From: Pseudovibrio sp. Alg231-02
GTDB taxonomy: Bacteria > Pseudomonadota > Alphaproteobacteria > Rhizobiales > Stappiaceae
Assembly (NCBI RefSeq): GCF_900143565.1
Contig: NZ_FREX01000017.1
Span: 89 to 61,364 of the forward strand
Direction of reading: 5' to 3'
Length of the DNA stretch: 61,276 nt
Part shown: positions 18,301 through 28,700 of the stretch, piece by piece
Position numbering within the stretch: the first letter of the stretch is position 1
How the letters are laid out: each line of letters starts with the position of its first letter
Translations under genes and position numbers: made by a program
The notes under the pieces: generated by a model
What the model saw: only the letters and a program-made list of their open reading frames with translations
The model's database searches: none
What the model was told of the DNA's origin: nothing

Positions 18301-21300
18301 CACCACTGACTTCGCTATGATCCATATCCTTCCAGAGTTGGCGCTGGACTGCTTTTGCATTGTCAGAAAAGCTTTTTGCCCGGTCCGAGCCAACTTCCAG
18401 CAAAACAATAGACGTGAAGTCGCCGATGAGACGGTTGATATGGGGGTGGAGCGGTTGGCGATTGAACACAGGTAAGCTGAGCGTGAACCGGGACGACGGG
18501 CTCCATTTGGCCAGCACCTGCGCAAATGCTGTCAGCAGACAGCCGGAGGGGGTGACACCATACTTTCGTGCATTTGCTTTGATCGTTGACCATTTGGCCT
18601 CTTCCAAAACAAGTTGTCTGCGTGTGAACCGGGGATTGCTGATGCTCTCTGGCTGTTTTGCAAGTGGCAGTTCCGGTGCTGCAGCGAGAGTCGACAAGCG
18701 GTCTTGCCAATACTTCAGAGAAATCGCATAGCGAGAGTCATCCCGCATCGCTAGTTCCTGCACCACATAGTCGCGGAACGTGATTTCAATCCTCGGAAGT
18801 TCTGCCTGCGGGTCCTCATAGAAGGTAGCAAGTTCGCGTGAGAAAATCTGGCTGCTGGCTGCATCCACGATTAACGCATCCATGGAAATGTGTAGCCGAG
18901 TTATCTCATTCTCAAGCTGCACGGCCCGGAACTCGAAAAGCGGCCATGTTCCCGCATCCAAAACCTGATGCGACATGGCCTCCCGGTTTCTTGAGATGAT
19001 GCGCTCCACGACACGTTCACTGCGGCCACAGGCATCGTCAGTCTGGATGATGTATTCAGGAACATCCTCCAATATGCGTTGGGTGCCATCGCTGGCAAAA
19101 ACAGCTCGCAGCATATCGTGACGAAGGATCAGCCTGTTCAAAGCAGCGTTGAATCTCTCAAGATCAAGGTGAGGGATCTCAATTTCCTCATAAGCATGAG
19201 CGCTGACGCCGCCCAGCCCCAAACTGTCATCCCTGCCAACCCAGTAAGCCTGCTGGATGTCCGTGAGTGGAAATGGTTCATACCGGTTTGCTTCATCTGC
19301 ATGGATTTGCAGCGCTGAGTGTTCTGCCTTGCCGGTGTTGGTATTGGCCGAGGCAGCCAGATCAACAAGTGTCGGGTTTTCAATAAGATCACTGAGGGAC
19401 AGGCCGAGTGACAGTTCTTTGTTTATTGCATGGATCAGGCGTGTCGCCAGCAAAGAATGCCCGCCAAGGTCAAAGAAGTTGTCGGTGCGGCCAACCTGTT
19501 CCACCTTGAGCACCACCTGCCAAATCGAAGCAATATCTGCTTCAAGGCCCGGCAGTGGTGCTTCATAGTCTGTACTCCCTATGCGGACAGGAGATGGCAA
19601 AGCTCTGCGATCCAGCTTGCCGTTCCGGGTGATGGGCAACTCTTCCAGAGGCATCCAGTCCGTTGGGATCATGTAGTCCGGCAAGTGAGCTTTCAGCTCT
19701 GCCCGCAATGTGTGAGCGGGTCTTGTCCCGACGAAGTAGCAGACGAGCCGGGCATGCTCGGGGCCTGCCTGCTTGTCCAAGATCACGGCGGCTTCCAGAA
19801 TGCCGTCCATCTGTAAGATGCAGTTCGTGATCTCCATCGGCTCAATCCGGAACCCACGGAATTTCACCTGATCATCTGCACGGCCATGGAAGGCAAGGCT
19901 GCCATCTGGCAGGTAGGCTGCCAAATCACCGGTGCGATAAAAGCGTTGCGCGTCTTGAGAGGCGAACGAGTGCGTGACAAATCGTTCTGCGGTTAGTTCT
20001 TCCTGACCAAAGTAACCCAAAGCCAGATTGTCTCCGGACACATACAGCTCTCCAATTGTTCCGGGAGGCACAGGTCGCATGCCTTCATCCAGAAGAAACA
20101 CACTGGTGTTCTCCATGGGCTTGCCGATGGGCGGGGAAGCTGGCCAAGCCTCCATGTGCGCGCAATCCAGAACGTGCTGGGTCACCACATGGGTTTCAGT
20201 GGGGCCGTATTGATTGTAAAAATAGTGCCCTCCCAGTGCCTTAAGGAGTTGCCGCAGGCTATCATTGACCAACAGCGCTTCGCCAGCGGTGATCACTTCA
20301 CAAGCAGGGCCATCCGGTAGCTGCTCTGCCTCAAAAAGACCTGCCATCTGTTGCAGTACCGCAAAGGGCAAGTGGGCGCGCTCAACACCGTTGGACTTGA
20401 TGAAGCCTGCGAGGTTACCGATGTCTTTGCGCTGGTTATCACTCAGCAGCACAAGGCTTGCGCCCTGACACAACGTGCAGAAAATCTCTTGAAAGGCCAC
20501 ATCAAAGTTGAGGGAGGCAAATTGGAGAATGCGCGAGGGGGCTCTTTCTGCCGGAACCTGTTTAAGTTGCCAGTTGACCAGATTGCGCAAGGTGCGGTGG
20601 GTCTGCACCACGCCTTTTGGTGTGCCTGTAGACCCGGAGGTGTAAAGGACATAGGCTGGGTCAAGAGGGGCAGGGGTAAGCCCCGTATTCTCCGCCGAAA
20701 TATGTTGGCTCTTTTGTGCAAGCTCTGCAAGAGTGACTGTTGCACTCGCAAATTCGACTGGCAGTTTGGGCTTTAACGCATCTGTAGTTATGACGAGATC
20801 AGGCTGAACATCCTGCAAGATGGCTTGATGGCGGGCCTCAGGGTAAGCTGGATCCAGCGGCACAACGGTAGCACCTGCCTTGAAGATACCCAGCAGTGCG
20901 ATGATCATTTCTGGTGACCGGTCCACACAAAGCGCGATGTTTGCCCGTGTACGAATGCCTTCCTGCACAAGTGCATTAGCAAACCGATTAGCGCGCGTGT
21001 TCAACTCGTCGTAGCTGAGTTCTGTCTGGCCGAAGATCAACGCTGTGGCTGTTGGTGTGCAAGCGGCGTGTTCTTCAATGCGTCTGCTGATGCATTCTAA
21101 CTCAGGGTAGGGCACAGAGGGCTGTTGCCATGCGTGCAGCGCCAGCGTTTGTTCCTCTTCGCTCAACAGGCTTACGGCACTAAGCTTCGTCGTTGCGTCT
21201 GCCACCATTTGGGTGAGAACATGCTCGAAGTACTTTGCGATGCGAGCGACGGTCTCTGGCTCATACAGATCGCTTGCAAACTCGATGGCACCTTTCAGTT

Positions 21301-24300
21301 GGCCGTCTCTTTCCTGAAGTGACAACAGCAGATCAAACTTGGCACCGCCATGGTGGTGAGGAAGAACATCAACAGAAAGGCCGGGAAGCTCGAACCGGTC
21401 ATTGTTCTCTCCCTCCCAGGCAAACATCACCTGAAACAAGGGGGAATGCGCAAGACTTCGCAGCGGGTTGATATGCTCAATCACCTGTTCGAAGGGAAGG
21501 TCCTGATTTTGCTGCGCTTCTAAAACAGTGGTCTGCACCTGCGACAGGTACTCTTTCAAGGTAAGGCTTTCATTCGCCTCCACCCGCAAGGCCAGTGTGT
21601 TGGCGAAGAAGCCAATCATGTTGTCGAGTTGTGAATGATCTCTGTTGGCGACCGGACTGCCAACAACGATATCTTTTTGTCCTGAAAGCTTGGCCAGTGT
21701 CAGCGCCCACGTCCCAAGAAGACTGGTAAACAACGTGTTCCGATTGGATGCAGCAAGCTCCTTCACCTTCTGAGTTAAGGATGGCTCCAGACTCAACGGG
21801 ATTGCGGTGCCTTTGAAGGATTGACGCTTTGGTCTTGGATGATCTGTTGGCAGCTCCAGCAGTACAGGTGCATCTTTGAGCCTGGACTTCCAATAGTGCT
21901 TTTGCTGGTCCCATGAGCCATTCTTCAACTCATTGCTCTGCCACTGCGCGAAGTCTGCATATTGGATTTGCAAATCGGGGAGCTTGGTATCCTGATGTTG
22001 GGACAGAGCAGAATAAAGCACACTCAGTTCCCTGCTGAAGATACCCATGGACCAGGCATCTGAAATGCTGTGGTGCATAACAATCACCAGCACATGATGG
22101 TTCGCGTCACAGTGCAAAAGATCCGCACGAAACAGCGGACCCGCCTCCAAGTCAAAGGGCACAGAGATCAAACGGGCGACATGATCCTGTAACGTCTCAT
22201 TCGCAGGCACTTGCGTAACCGCCCCCATCCGCCAAACATTTGCTGGCTGAATTTCCTGATAGGCGGTCCCGTTCTTCTGGCTGAAACACGTCCGCAAAGC
22301 CTCGTGCCGTGCAACGATTTTCTCAATTGCTTGAGACAGGGCTGAGACGTCCAACTTTCCCTTCAGCTCCAGAACCAATGGTATATGGTAGGCTTCGCTC
22401 TGGCCCTCCATTTCTGCCAGATACCATAAGCGTTGTTGAGAAGAGGAAAGCGGCAGGTTCTGTGTTTTGTTTGCGGGCTCAATCTGTCTTTTTGCGGTGC
22501 GTGTCTGGCTGTCTATCGCCTCGGCGAGAGAGGCCAGCGTTGGGGCAGTGAAAACAATTGTTGCCGGGACTTCGACGGCAGTTGCTTCACGGATACGTTG
22601 GGCTAACCGTACTGCAAGCAGAGAATGACCGCCCAGAGCAAAAAAGTTATCGTTGCGCCCAATACTGGCGACACCGAGTACATCGCACCAGATCTGGCTG
22701 AGTTCCGTTTCTCTGCCTGCTCGTGGAGGCTCAAACTCTGTTTGTGAGAGGGTGGATAGATCAAAGTCCGGGAGGGCTTTCAGATCGACTTTGCCATTGG
22801 AGGTGAGTGGTATCTTGTCGATGACGGTGATCCCGGCAGGAACCATGAAGTGTGGGAGTTTGTGGCTCAAGTCTGCTTTCAGTGCCTGAGGAACTTCAGG
22901 CCCCTCATCATCCGCAAGGACGACATAGGCGAGAAGCTGTTCGCCGCTGGTGTGAGGCCTCACAACACAAATGGCTGATGTGATGCGTTCATCAGCTTCA
23001 AGAGCGGCTTCAACCTCACCAAGCTCGACGCGAAAACCGCGGAGTTTTGCCTGCCGGTCATTCCGTCCTAAAAACTCGAGTGTCCCATCACGTAGCTGAC
23101 GGCCTAAATCTCCTGTTTTGAAGATCCTCAGGCCATCACCAATTGATACATCGGTAAACTTTTGCTTGGTGAGTTCAGGTGCGTTCCAATAGCCGCGTGC
23201 CAAACCAGATCCGGCAATACAGATTTCGCCAACAACCCCTTCGGGAACAGGTAGGCCGGAAGTGTCCAAAAGCAAGACCTGATAATTCTTGAGTGCAGTG
23301 CCGAGGCTCAGAGTGGTGTTCGGAGAAAACTCTTCGGGTAAGTTGAGTGCGAGGCAATCAATAGCGGTTTCGGTTAAGCCGTAAGCATGAATGATGTGCA
23401 CTGCAGGCCCGAAGACCTTTCGTGCTTCGCAAGCACCTTTGGAGGACCAACGATCAGAACCGCACACGACAGTTTTGAGGTTGGTTGACTGTTTTCCGAT
23501 CGTCTGCACGTGTGTTGTAAGATTGTCCAAAACTGCTGGAACAAAATCACCGAATGTTATCTGATGCTGCTCAATTTTTGCGAGAAGGGCGGTACTGTCT
23601 ACCAGCTCGTCCTGATCCACCAGGACAAGCCTGCCTCCAAAAGTGAGGGCGCGGACAAGGTCTGCGGTGAAAACATCAAACGAAAGACTCGCCATCTGCA
23701 AAACACATGGTGGTTCTTTGAAGTCGTAAAGGCTGCTCCATGCATCTCTGACAGTCCAGATCGCACGATGATCGACCATGACGCCTTTGGGTTGTCCTGT
23801 CGAACCGGAAGTGTAGATGATATAGGCCAGTTGGTCAGGCGCGACTTGAACATCTAAATCGCGGTCATCCTGAGAAGCCCATTCATCTCTTCTCCTCTCA
23901 ATATTAATAGTCTGGGCAGGCAGCTTGGTGAGTTGATCCAACTGCTCCTGACCACGCATATCGGCCAGAATGACTGTGGGCTGGCAATCTTGTACAAGCG
24001 TGTTGATCCGCTCAGGGGGATAGTTCGCATCAATTGGAATGTAGGCAGCGCCAGTTTTCAGGACAGCAAGCAAGGCGATAACCGCGTCTGCGGATTTACG
24101 CATGCACACCGCAATCCGGTCCTGATTTGCAACGCCGTTAGAGCGCAGGTATCTGGCGAGCTTGTTGGCCTGACTGTTCAGTTGAGCATAAGAGAGTTCG
24201 ATCTCATTGCCGATCAATGCAACCTGATCGCCGTGGGCTGCAGCGGCCTCTTCAAACGGCAGATGGATGGCGCTTGCTGCCGGTACATCCATAGATGGAA

Positions 24301-25756
24301 GATGGGAAGCTTCTAATGTTGCTGTATGTGTGGCTGCATCCATAAGTGGCAGTACGGCGACTGCCTGTTCCGGGTCTGCGCAAATGGCTTTCACTGCCTG
24401 TAACACATAACCTGCAAGCCGAACTATGGTTTGGCGGTCAAACAGAGCTGTCGCGTATTCCAAACCGCCGGAGATGTTTGAGCCATCGTCTACAAGCTCA
24501 AGTGTGATATCGAACTGGGAGGCGGTGCGAGGCAGTTGTACAGTGTCCAACTCCAACCCAGCGAATTGAGATGTTCCACCCTCTGTGTTTTGCCATGCGA
24601 ACATGACCTGGAAAAGTGGTGTGTAGGATAAGGACCGTTGAGGACTGAGCGCTTCCACCACCTGCTCGAAAGGGAGAGACTGATTGTCCTGACTGTCGAG
24701 GAAAATGCCTCGCATCTGGGCAAGTAGCTGACTTACTGTGGGGTTTTCGCTCAAATCAAAGCGCAAAGCCTGTGTGTTCACGAACAGGCCCACCATCTCT
24801 TCCAGCTCTTTGCGGACACGGTTGGCAGATGGGGTGCCAATGACCAGATCCTCTTGTCCAGACAAACGGGAGAGCACGATTGCATAGGCGCTCATGAGTA
24901 ACAAATAAGGGGTGGAGCCCGTGCTGCGCGCCAATTGGCGCACCTTTTCACTCAACTCAGGGCCTAACTCCAACGGCAGAAGTTCACCCGCAAAATTTTG
25001 CTGAGTAGGTCGCCGCCGGTCCGTTGGCAACAGCAAACGCTCGGGTGCACCGGCAAGCGTTTCTTTCCAATAAGTCTTCTGCTCATCAAATTTTTTGAGC
25101 TGCTCCGGCTGTTTCTGCCATACGGCATAATCGGCGTATGTAAGATCGGGTGTTTCCCGCTCGATTGGTGTTCCTGCCTCTACCAGATGAGAGTAGTTTT
25201 CACCCAACTCTTTGAGGAGGAGGCCGTTGGACCACCCATCTGAAATGATGTGATGCAATGCCAGCAGCAACACGTGATGCGTCTCGTTGATCCGGATAAG
25301 ACAACAGCGAGCCAACGGTCCTTGCAGCAGATCGAACGACCGTGTGTTCTCCTCTTCTGCCAAACGGCAGAACTCTGTTTCTGGGTCGCTATCGACCTCA
25401 ATTTTGAGCAAGCGAAGGGGAAAGCCACAGGTACGGGGTGAGAAGCTTTGAGACAGCTTCCCGTTATCATCTGTAATGACTGTACGCAGGCCTTCATGAC
25501 GGTCCATCAGCTGGTCTAGCGCGCTTTGCAGGTATGTCATGTTTAACTCGCCACGAAGGCGCAAGCCAAGGGTCAGATGATAGGCTGAATTGATGCCTTC
25601 CATGCGAGAGAGGAACCAGAGCCTTTCCTGCGCAAAAGACAAAGGCAGGGGGTCTTGATCACGCGGAGCTGCCTTGAGCGCGCTGCGTTGGCGCATCTTC
25701 AAAAGCTGCTCTGGTGTGAGAGAGCGACGTTTGCGCTTGTTTAATTCGTCCTGCAT
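15356..25756 (-). CDS. pppB: NRPS PppB: C-A-PCP-C-A-PCP-Cy-A-PCP-Ox
   Basis: A 3,466-residue trimodular NRPS. Module 1: C (HHIISDGWS near 172), A (core near 652, pocket DVADVCAIDK, arginine-like), PCP near 1042. Module 2: C (HHSISDAWS near 1230), A (core near 1709, pocket DVQAIAQVVK, proline-like clade), PCP near 2099. Module 3: heterocyclization domain with DALIVDAAS (the DxxxxDxxS signature) near 2295 plus Cy-type TDIQQAYWVGR and QTPQVWLDH motifs, A (core near 2765, pocket DLYNMSLIWK, cysteine-like), PCP (LGATSID near 3154) and a C-terminal nitroreductase/SagB-like FMN oxidase, about 3200-3450. Cy plus oxidase predicts Cys cyclised to thiazoline and oxidised to thiazole. The ATG at 25756 is chosen for its GGGAGGA site 4 bp upstream; an in-frame TTG lies 24 bp before it. 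No epimerization domain was seen. Confidence 0.88.
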   Translation of the reverse strand: MQDELNKRKRRSLTPEQLLKMRQRSALKAAPRDQDPLPLSFAQERLWFLSRMEGINSAYHLTLGLRLRGELNMTYLQSALDQLMDRHEGLRTVITDDNGKLSQSFSPRTCGFPLRLLKIEVDSDPETEFCRLAEEENTRSFDLLQGPLARCCLIRINETHHVLLLALHHIISDGWSNGLLLKELGENYSHLVEAGTPIERETPDLTYADYAVWQKQPEQLKKFDEQKTYWKETLAGAPERLLLPTDRRRPTQQNFAGELLPLELGPELSEKVRQLARSTGSTPYLLLMSAYAIVLSRLSGQEDLVIGTPSANRVRKELEEMVGLFVNTQALRFDLSENPTVSQLLAQMRGIFLDSQDNQSLPFEQVVEALSPQRSLSYTPLFQVMFAWQNTEGGTSQFAGLELDTVQLPRTASQFDITLELVDDGSNISGGLEYATALFDRQTIVRLAGYVLQAVKAICADPEQAVAVLPLMDAATHTATLEASHLPSMDVPAASAIHLPFEEAAAAHGDQVALIGNEIELSYAQLNSQANKLARYLRSNGVANQDRIAVCMRKSADAVIALLAVLKTGAAYIPIDANYPPERINTLVQDCQPTVILADMRGQEQLDQLTKLPAQTINIERRRDEWASQDDRDLDVQVAPDQLAYIIYTSGSTGQPKGVMVDHRAIWTVRDAWSSLYDFKEPPCVLQMASLSFDVFTADLVRALTFGGRLVLVDQDELVDSTALLAKIEQHQITFGDFVPAVLDNLTTHVQTIGKQSTNLKTVVCGSDRWSSKGACEARKVFGPAVHIIHAYGLTETAIDCLALNLPEEFSPNTTLSLGTALKNYQVLLLDTSGLPVPEGVVGEICIAGSGLARGYWNAPELTKQKFTDVSIGDGLRIFKTGDLGRQLRDGTLEFLGRNDRQAKLRGFRVELGEVEAALEADERITSAICVVRPHTSGEQLLAYVVLADDEGPEVPQALKADLSHKLPHFMVPAGITVIDKIPLTSNGKVDLKALPDFDLSTLSQTEFEPPRAGRETELSQIWCDVLGVASIGRNDNFFALGGHSLLAVRLAQRIREATAVEVPATIVFTAPTLASLAEAIDSQTRTAKRQIEPANKTQNLPLSSSQQRLWYLAEMEGQSEAYHIPLVLELKGKLDVSALSQAIEKIVARHEALRTCFSQKNGTAYQEIQPANVWRMGAVTQVPANETLQDHVARLISVPFDLEAGPLFRADLLHCDANHHVLVIVMHHSISDAWSMGIFSRELSVLYSALSQHQDTKLPDLQIQYADFAQWQSNELKNGSWDQQKHYWKSRLKDAPVLLELPTDHPRPKRQSFKGTAIPLSLEPSLTQKVKELAASNRNTLFTSLLGTWALTLAKLSGQKDIVVGSPVANRDHSQLDNMIGFFANTLALRVEANESLTLKEYLSQVQTTVLEAQQNQDLPFEQVIEHINPLRSLAHSPLFQVMFAWEGENNDRFELPGLSVDVLPHHHGGAKFDLLLSLQERDGQLKGAIEFASDLYEPETVARIAKYFEHVLTQMVADATTKLSAVSLLSEEEQTLALHAWQQPSVPYPELECISRRIEEHAACTPTATALIFGQTELSYDELNTRANRFANALVQEGIRTRANIALCVDRSPEMIIALLGIFKAGATVVPLDPAYPEARHQAILQDVQPDLVITTDALKPKLPVEFASATVTLAELAQKSQHISAENTGLTPAPLDPAYVLYTSGSTGTPKGVVQTHRTLRNLVNWQLKQVPAERAPSRILQFASLNFDVAFQEIFCTLCQGASLVLLSDNQRKDIGNLAGFIKSNGVERAHLPFAVLQQMAGLFEAEQLPDGPACEVITAGEALLVNDSLRQLLKALGGHYFYNQYGPTETHVVTQHVLDCAHMEAWPASPPIGKPMENTSVFLLDEGMRPVPPGTIGELYVSGDNLALGYFGQEELTAERFVTHSFASQDAQRFYRTGDLAAYLPDGSLAFHGRADDQVKFRGFRIEPMEITNCILQMDGILEAAVILDKQAGPEHARLVCYFVGTRPAHTLRAELKAHLPDYMIPTDWMPLEELPITRNGKLDRRALPSPVRIGSTDYEAPLPGLEADIASIWQVVLKVEQVGRTDNFFDLGGHSLLATRLIHAINKELSLGLSLSDLIENPTLVDLAASANTNTGKAEHSALQIHADEANRYEPFPLTDIQQAYWVGRDDSLGLGGVSAHAYEEIEIPHLDLERFNAALNRLILRHDMLRAVFASDGTQRILEDVPEYIIQTDDACGRSERVVERIISRNREAMSHQVLDAGTWPLFEFRAVQLENEITRLHISMDALIVDAASSQIFSRELATFYEDPQAELPRIEITFRDYVVQELAMRDDSRYAISLKYWQDRLSTLAAAPELPLAKQPESISNPRFTRRQLVLEEAKWSTIKANARKYGVTPSGCLLTAFAQVLAKWSPSSRFTLSLPVFNRQPLHPHINRLIGDFTSIVLLEVGSDRAKSFSDNAKAVQRQLWKDMDHSEVSGVRVLRELTRLRGEQQTGMPIVFNSTLVEMIPDQEEITLSSALDAQNVHTITQTPQVWLDHTIMEIDSELHFNWDSIDELFPEGMMQDMFDAYCALLEELVTSDRWQQQVPQHFPVWNAERTLSKHWPLMHELFEEQALKSPAAPAVICGDLVLSYKQVRQRARNLATLLQQKGLAKGDLVAIQMRTGWEQSVAALAILYAGGAYLPIDPDLPANRIEGILQRTRSRLVCVKTSQSDKRKGLPAFAQTVDVGSELNALSDEKLQVIDTQPDDLAYVIFTSGSTGEPKGVMIDHRGAVNTLLDINRRINVQPEDRVFAVSALGFDLSVYDIFGLLAAGGSVVLPNEAEAKDPAHWLEYLIRHKVTIWNSAPALLGVLTDYAQSDRKSLGSHLRQVMLSGDWIPLSLPERVHALAPNAHVLSLGGATEASIWSICFPIQDIAPHWKSIPYGKALDNQQFYVLDDALAPRPCWVTGELYIGGIGLAIGYWRDEEQTNHRFITHPKTGERLYRTGDLGRYMPDGNIEFLGRVDTQVKVQGFRIELGEIETMLNAHKDVKASVFKMFGAAQGDKQLVGYVVPEERGVEIDALLDHLRAHLPHYMVPSALLEIERLPISANGKIDRKQLPEPRSGIQAELSFEPQGEQEEKIHEIISQILKLDHVTPEDNLLQLGATSIDITRISNALSSTLSFRPPLAKFMGSPSLATLLAMYREQFGQVAEEAQPDATNSAIATLEDPLQRQSFKDCNVGLRKFDQQHGVHQLENSSSPEFDEFDAYRSVRQFNLDPVPKTRLEALLSALRRNQNQEAPKHLFASAGGLYPVQTHLYIKPGRVLGLEGGAYYYDPEKHALISTADGKALTPDAYDYFVNRPVFEEAAFALFFIAERQAIEPLYGEMSEQFWLIETGAMAQLLTMRAHEAGLGLCGIGSIDETVLTELFRLGPTHKLIYSMIGGTPTSEQNRQHTIETFGTALTSSMDEDEMEEFEI

Positions 25757-25792
25757 GATTCCTCCCAATGACGCTGACAATCTGCTTCTGCG

Positions 25793-28700
25793 TCAGGAAT
25801 ATTCTTCGGCTGCTTCCAGCTCTTCAAAAATGTAATCGAGTGTCTGCTCAATGGTGGGGCGCTCGAAAAAGATGCGCAGCGGCACTTCCATTCCCAACAC
25901 ATCATGCATTCGGGCAATAATGCGTGTGGCACGAAGAGAATGTCCGCCAATGTCGAAGAAGTTGTCGCGTATGCCGACACGCTCCAGCTGCAGCACCTCG
26001 GCCCAGATACGCGCAAGCTCCTCTTCCATTGGGGTTTCAGGAGGCACGTAACTGGTGATCGGCTGAACATTGCCGCTATCGGGCTCAGGAAGCTGGCTAC
26101 GGTCTATTTTGCCGTTAGACGTCAAAGGCAAGGTATCCAGCTGCACATAGAGCCCCGGCACCATATACTCCGGCAATTGGCTGGCAAGGATGGTACGCAA
26201 TGCAGCAGGATCTAGCGGGCCAGCGCCTTTGTCAGGGCATACATAGGCTACCAGCTGCGCGTCTTTGGCCTGATCCTGATGGGCCACGACGACAGCATTG
26301 GATACGCCCTCACTCAGACGCAAGGCATGTTCGATCTCGCCGGGCTCGATCCGATAGCCACGCACTTTGATCTGGAAGTCATCTCGCCCTAAATACTCAA
26401 TGGTGCCATCTTTCAGATAGCGCCCAACATCACCAGTCTTATAAAGGCGCTCTCCAGCTTTGAACGGGCTATCAATAAAACGTTCTGCTGTGAGTTCTGG
26501 GCGGTTCAGATATCCGGTTGCAACACCTGGGCCAGCAACATAAAGATCCCCCGCCACACCGGGGGCGGCAAGTGCCAGATGTTGATCCAGAACATGCATC
26601 GTCATGCCTGCGATGGGGCGGCCTATAGGAACAACTGGCGGATAATCTGCGTGATGTTCAACCTCTTGCGCTGTGCAATATATGCTTGCCTCAGTAGGTC
26701 CATAAAGGTTCTGCAGCCGCACGGGCCCCAATACTTCGAAACAGCGCTTTGCCAGATAGGAAGAAAAGGCCTCACCACCGCACAGCACAGACCGCAAGCT
26801 CGAGCAAGTGTCAGCCCCTTCACACGACAGGAAGAAGCCCAACAAAGAAGGGACAAACTGACAGACTGTGACCTGATACTCACCTATGAGTTCAACCAGA
26901 TACGAACCTTCCAGTAAGCGGGAGCGGTCTGCCACAATTAGGCTTGCACCACAGGTAAGGCTGGCGAATATCTCAACCACTGAGATGTCAAAGGTAAGAG
27001 AGGTGGACAGGAGAACTCTGTCTTGCTGCGTGATTTGTCCTTGCTGTTGGAACCATGCAACGAGATTAGCCGGACCTTTGTGCGGTACCATCACGCCCTT
27101 AGGTTTGCCCGTGGTGCCAGAGGTGTAGATTACATAAGCTGTGTCTTTGTGGGAAACCGATGCATTCAAGTTGTCATCGCCAAACGCCTGCCAGCATGGA
27201 TCATGCTGATCCAGATTAATCAGCTTCTCAGAAACACCCATCTCTACCATTTGAGGTAGCGTGACATCATCACATAGAACCAGAGCCGGAGCGCTGTCTT
27301 CAATCAGGTAAGTGATGCGCTCAAAGGGATAGGTTGCATCGATTGGGACATAGGCTGCGCCGGTTTTCAGGATGGCGAGGAGTGCGATAACGGCATCAGC
27401 GGTTTTTAGCATGCACACCGCAACACGGTCTTGATATCCAACGCCTTTGGAAACCAGGTATCTGGCAAGCTTGTTGGCCCGACTGTTCACCTGAGCATAA
27501 GTGAGTTGGAGTTCATCAGTGATCAAGGCAACCTGATCACCGCGTGCCGCAGCAGCGACTTCAAAGCCGCCATGGAGTGTGTTTGAACTCTCCGAAAACT
27601 CTGGCCCTGCTGCACATTCAAGGAGCTTGGTCTCCAGATCCCGATCCAAACCAACAAGTTGATGTGTTGGTGTCGTTTCAGCCTCTGGATAGACTTTTGT
27701 GAGGTGTTGCAGCCCCTCCAGTGTCATCCTCAAAAGTGCAGATGCATTGCAACCATGTGGGGCCTGTGTCTGGACTTTGAATGTCCCTCCGAAGTCATCA
27801 ATTGTCAGGTTGAACGGGTAACTGGTGCCATAATGGCCGGCGAGGTACGTGGCGCCTGGTAAATCGCGGTGAGAGGTGCCTTGAGACCCATCTGACAGAA
27901 GCTCGGCATGGCGAAAGTTGATCAACGAAGTGATGAGTGGTGTAGCACGGTCCACTCCACTGGCTTCAATCGCATCGGTTAGCGAGGAGAACTCATGGTG
28001 CATCAGATCGACAAGTGTCTGGTGGACAGCACGAAGGGCACTCACCCAATCCCGGTCAGCAAGCTGGATGCGCAAGGGGAGGGTGTTGATGAAGGGCCCC
28101 AGTATCCGCTCAGCATTTTCGAGCCCCTGCAATCGACCAAGGAGAACTGTGGCAAAGCAAATATCTTCCTGCCCAGAACACCTTGCCATGACCAGAGCCC
28201 AGACGAAGTGAAATACTGAAGCCGTACTCACCCCTAATCGGCTGGCAAGTTCTCTGATGTCCGCAGTCAGCGTGACATCAGTATCGGCGCTATCAGTATC
28301 CAGATCTGCACCATGAACATGCTCACCGGTAAGACCGAAGGGTGCCGTGGCGCTTTCAAACCCAGTGAACAGGTTACGAAAGAAATTGTGTGTGTCCTCC
28401 TTGCGGCTCTGCCCCTGTTGGAACGCAACATAGTCTCCAAACTGAACAGGGGAAGGCAACGTCTCACCTTGCCCCATCATGAATGCTTTGACCTCAGCAT
28501 TCAGCTGCTTGAGCGATGTGTTGTCGTCGATAATGTGGTGGAACAGTTTGAGAGCCAGCCAGCGTTTGTTGTCAGCATCATAGCAATAATGAACGCGAAG
28601 AAGGGAAGGCTCGCGAAGATCAACTTTTGTTACTCGTGGATCAAACAAGGCCTGAAGCTTTGCAACTGCATCTCCAGCCCCTTCGAGGCTATCAGTCTCC

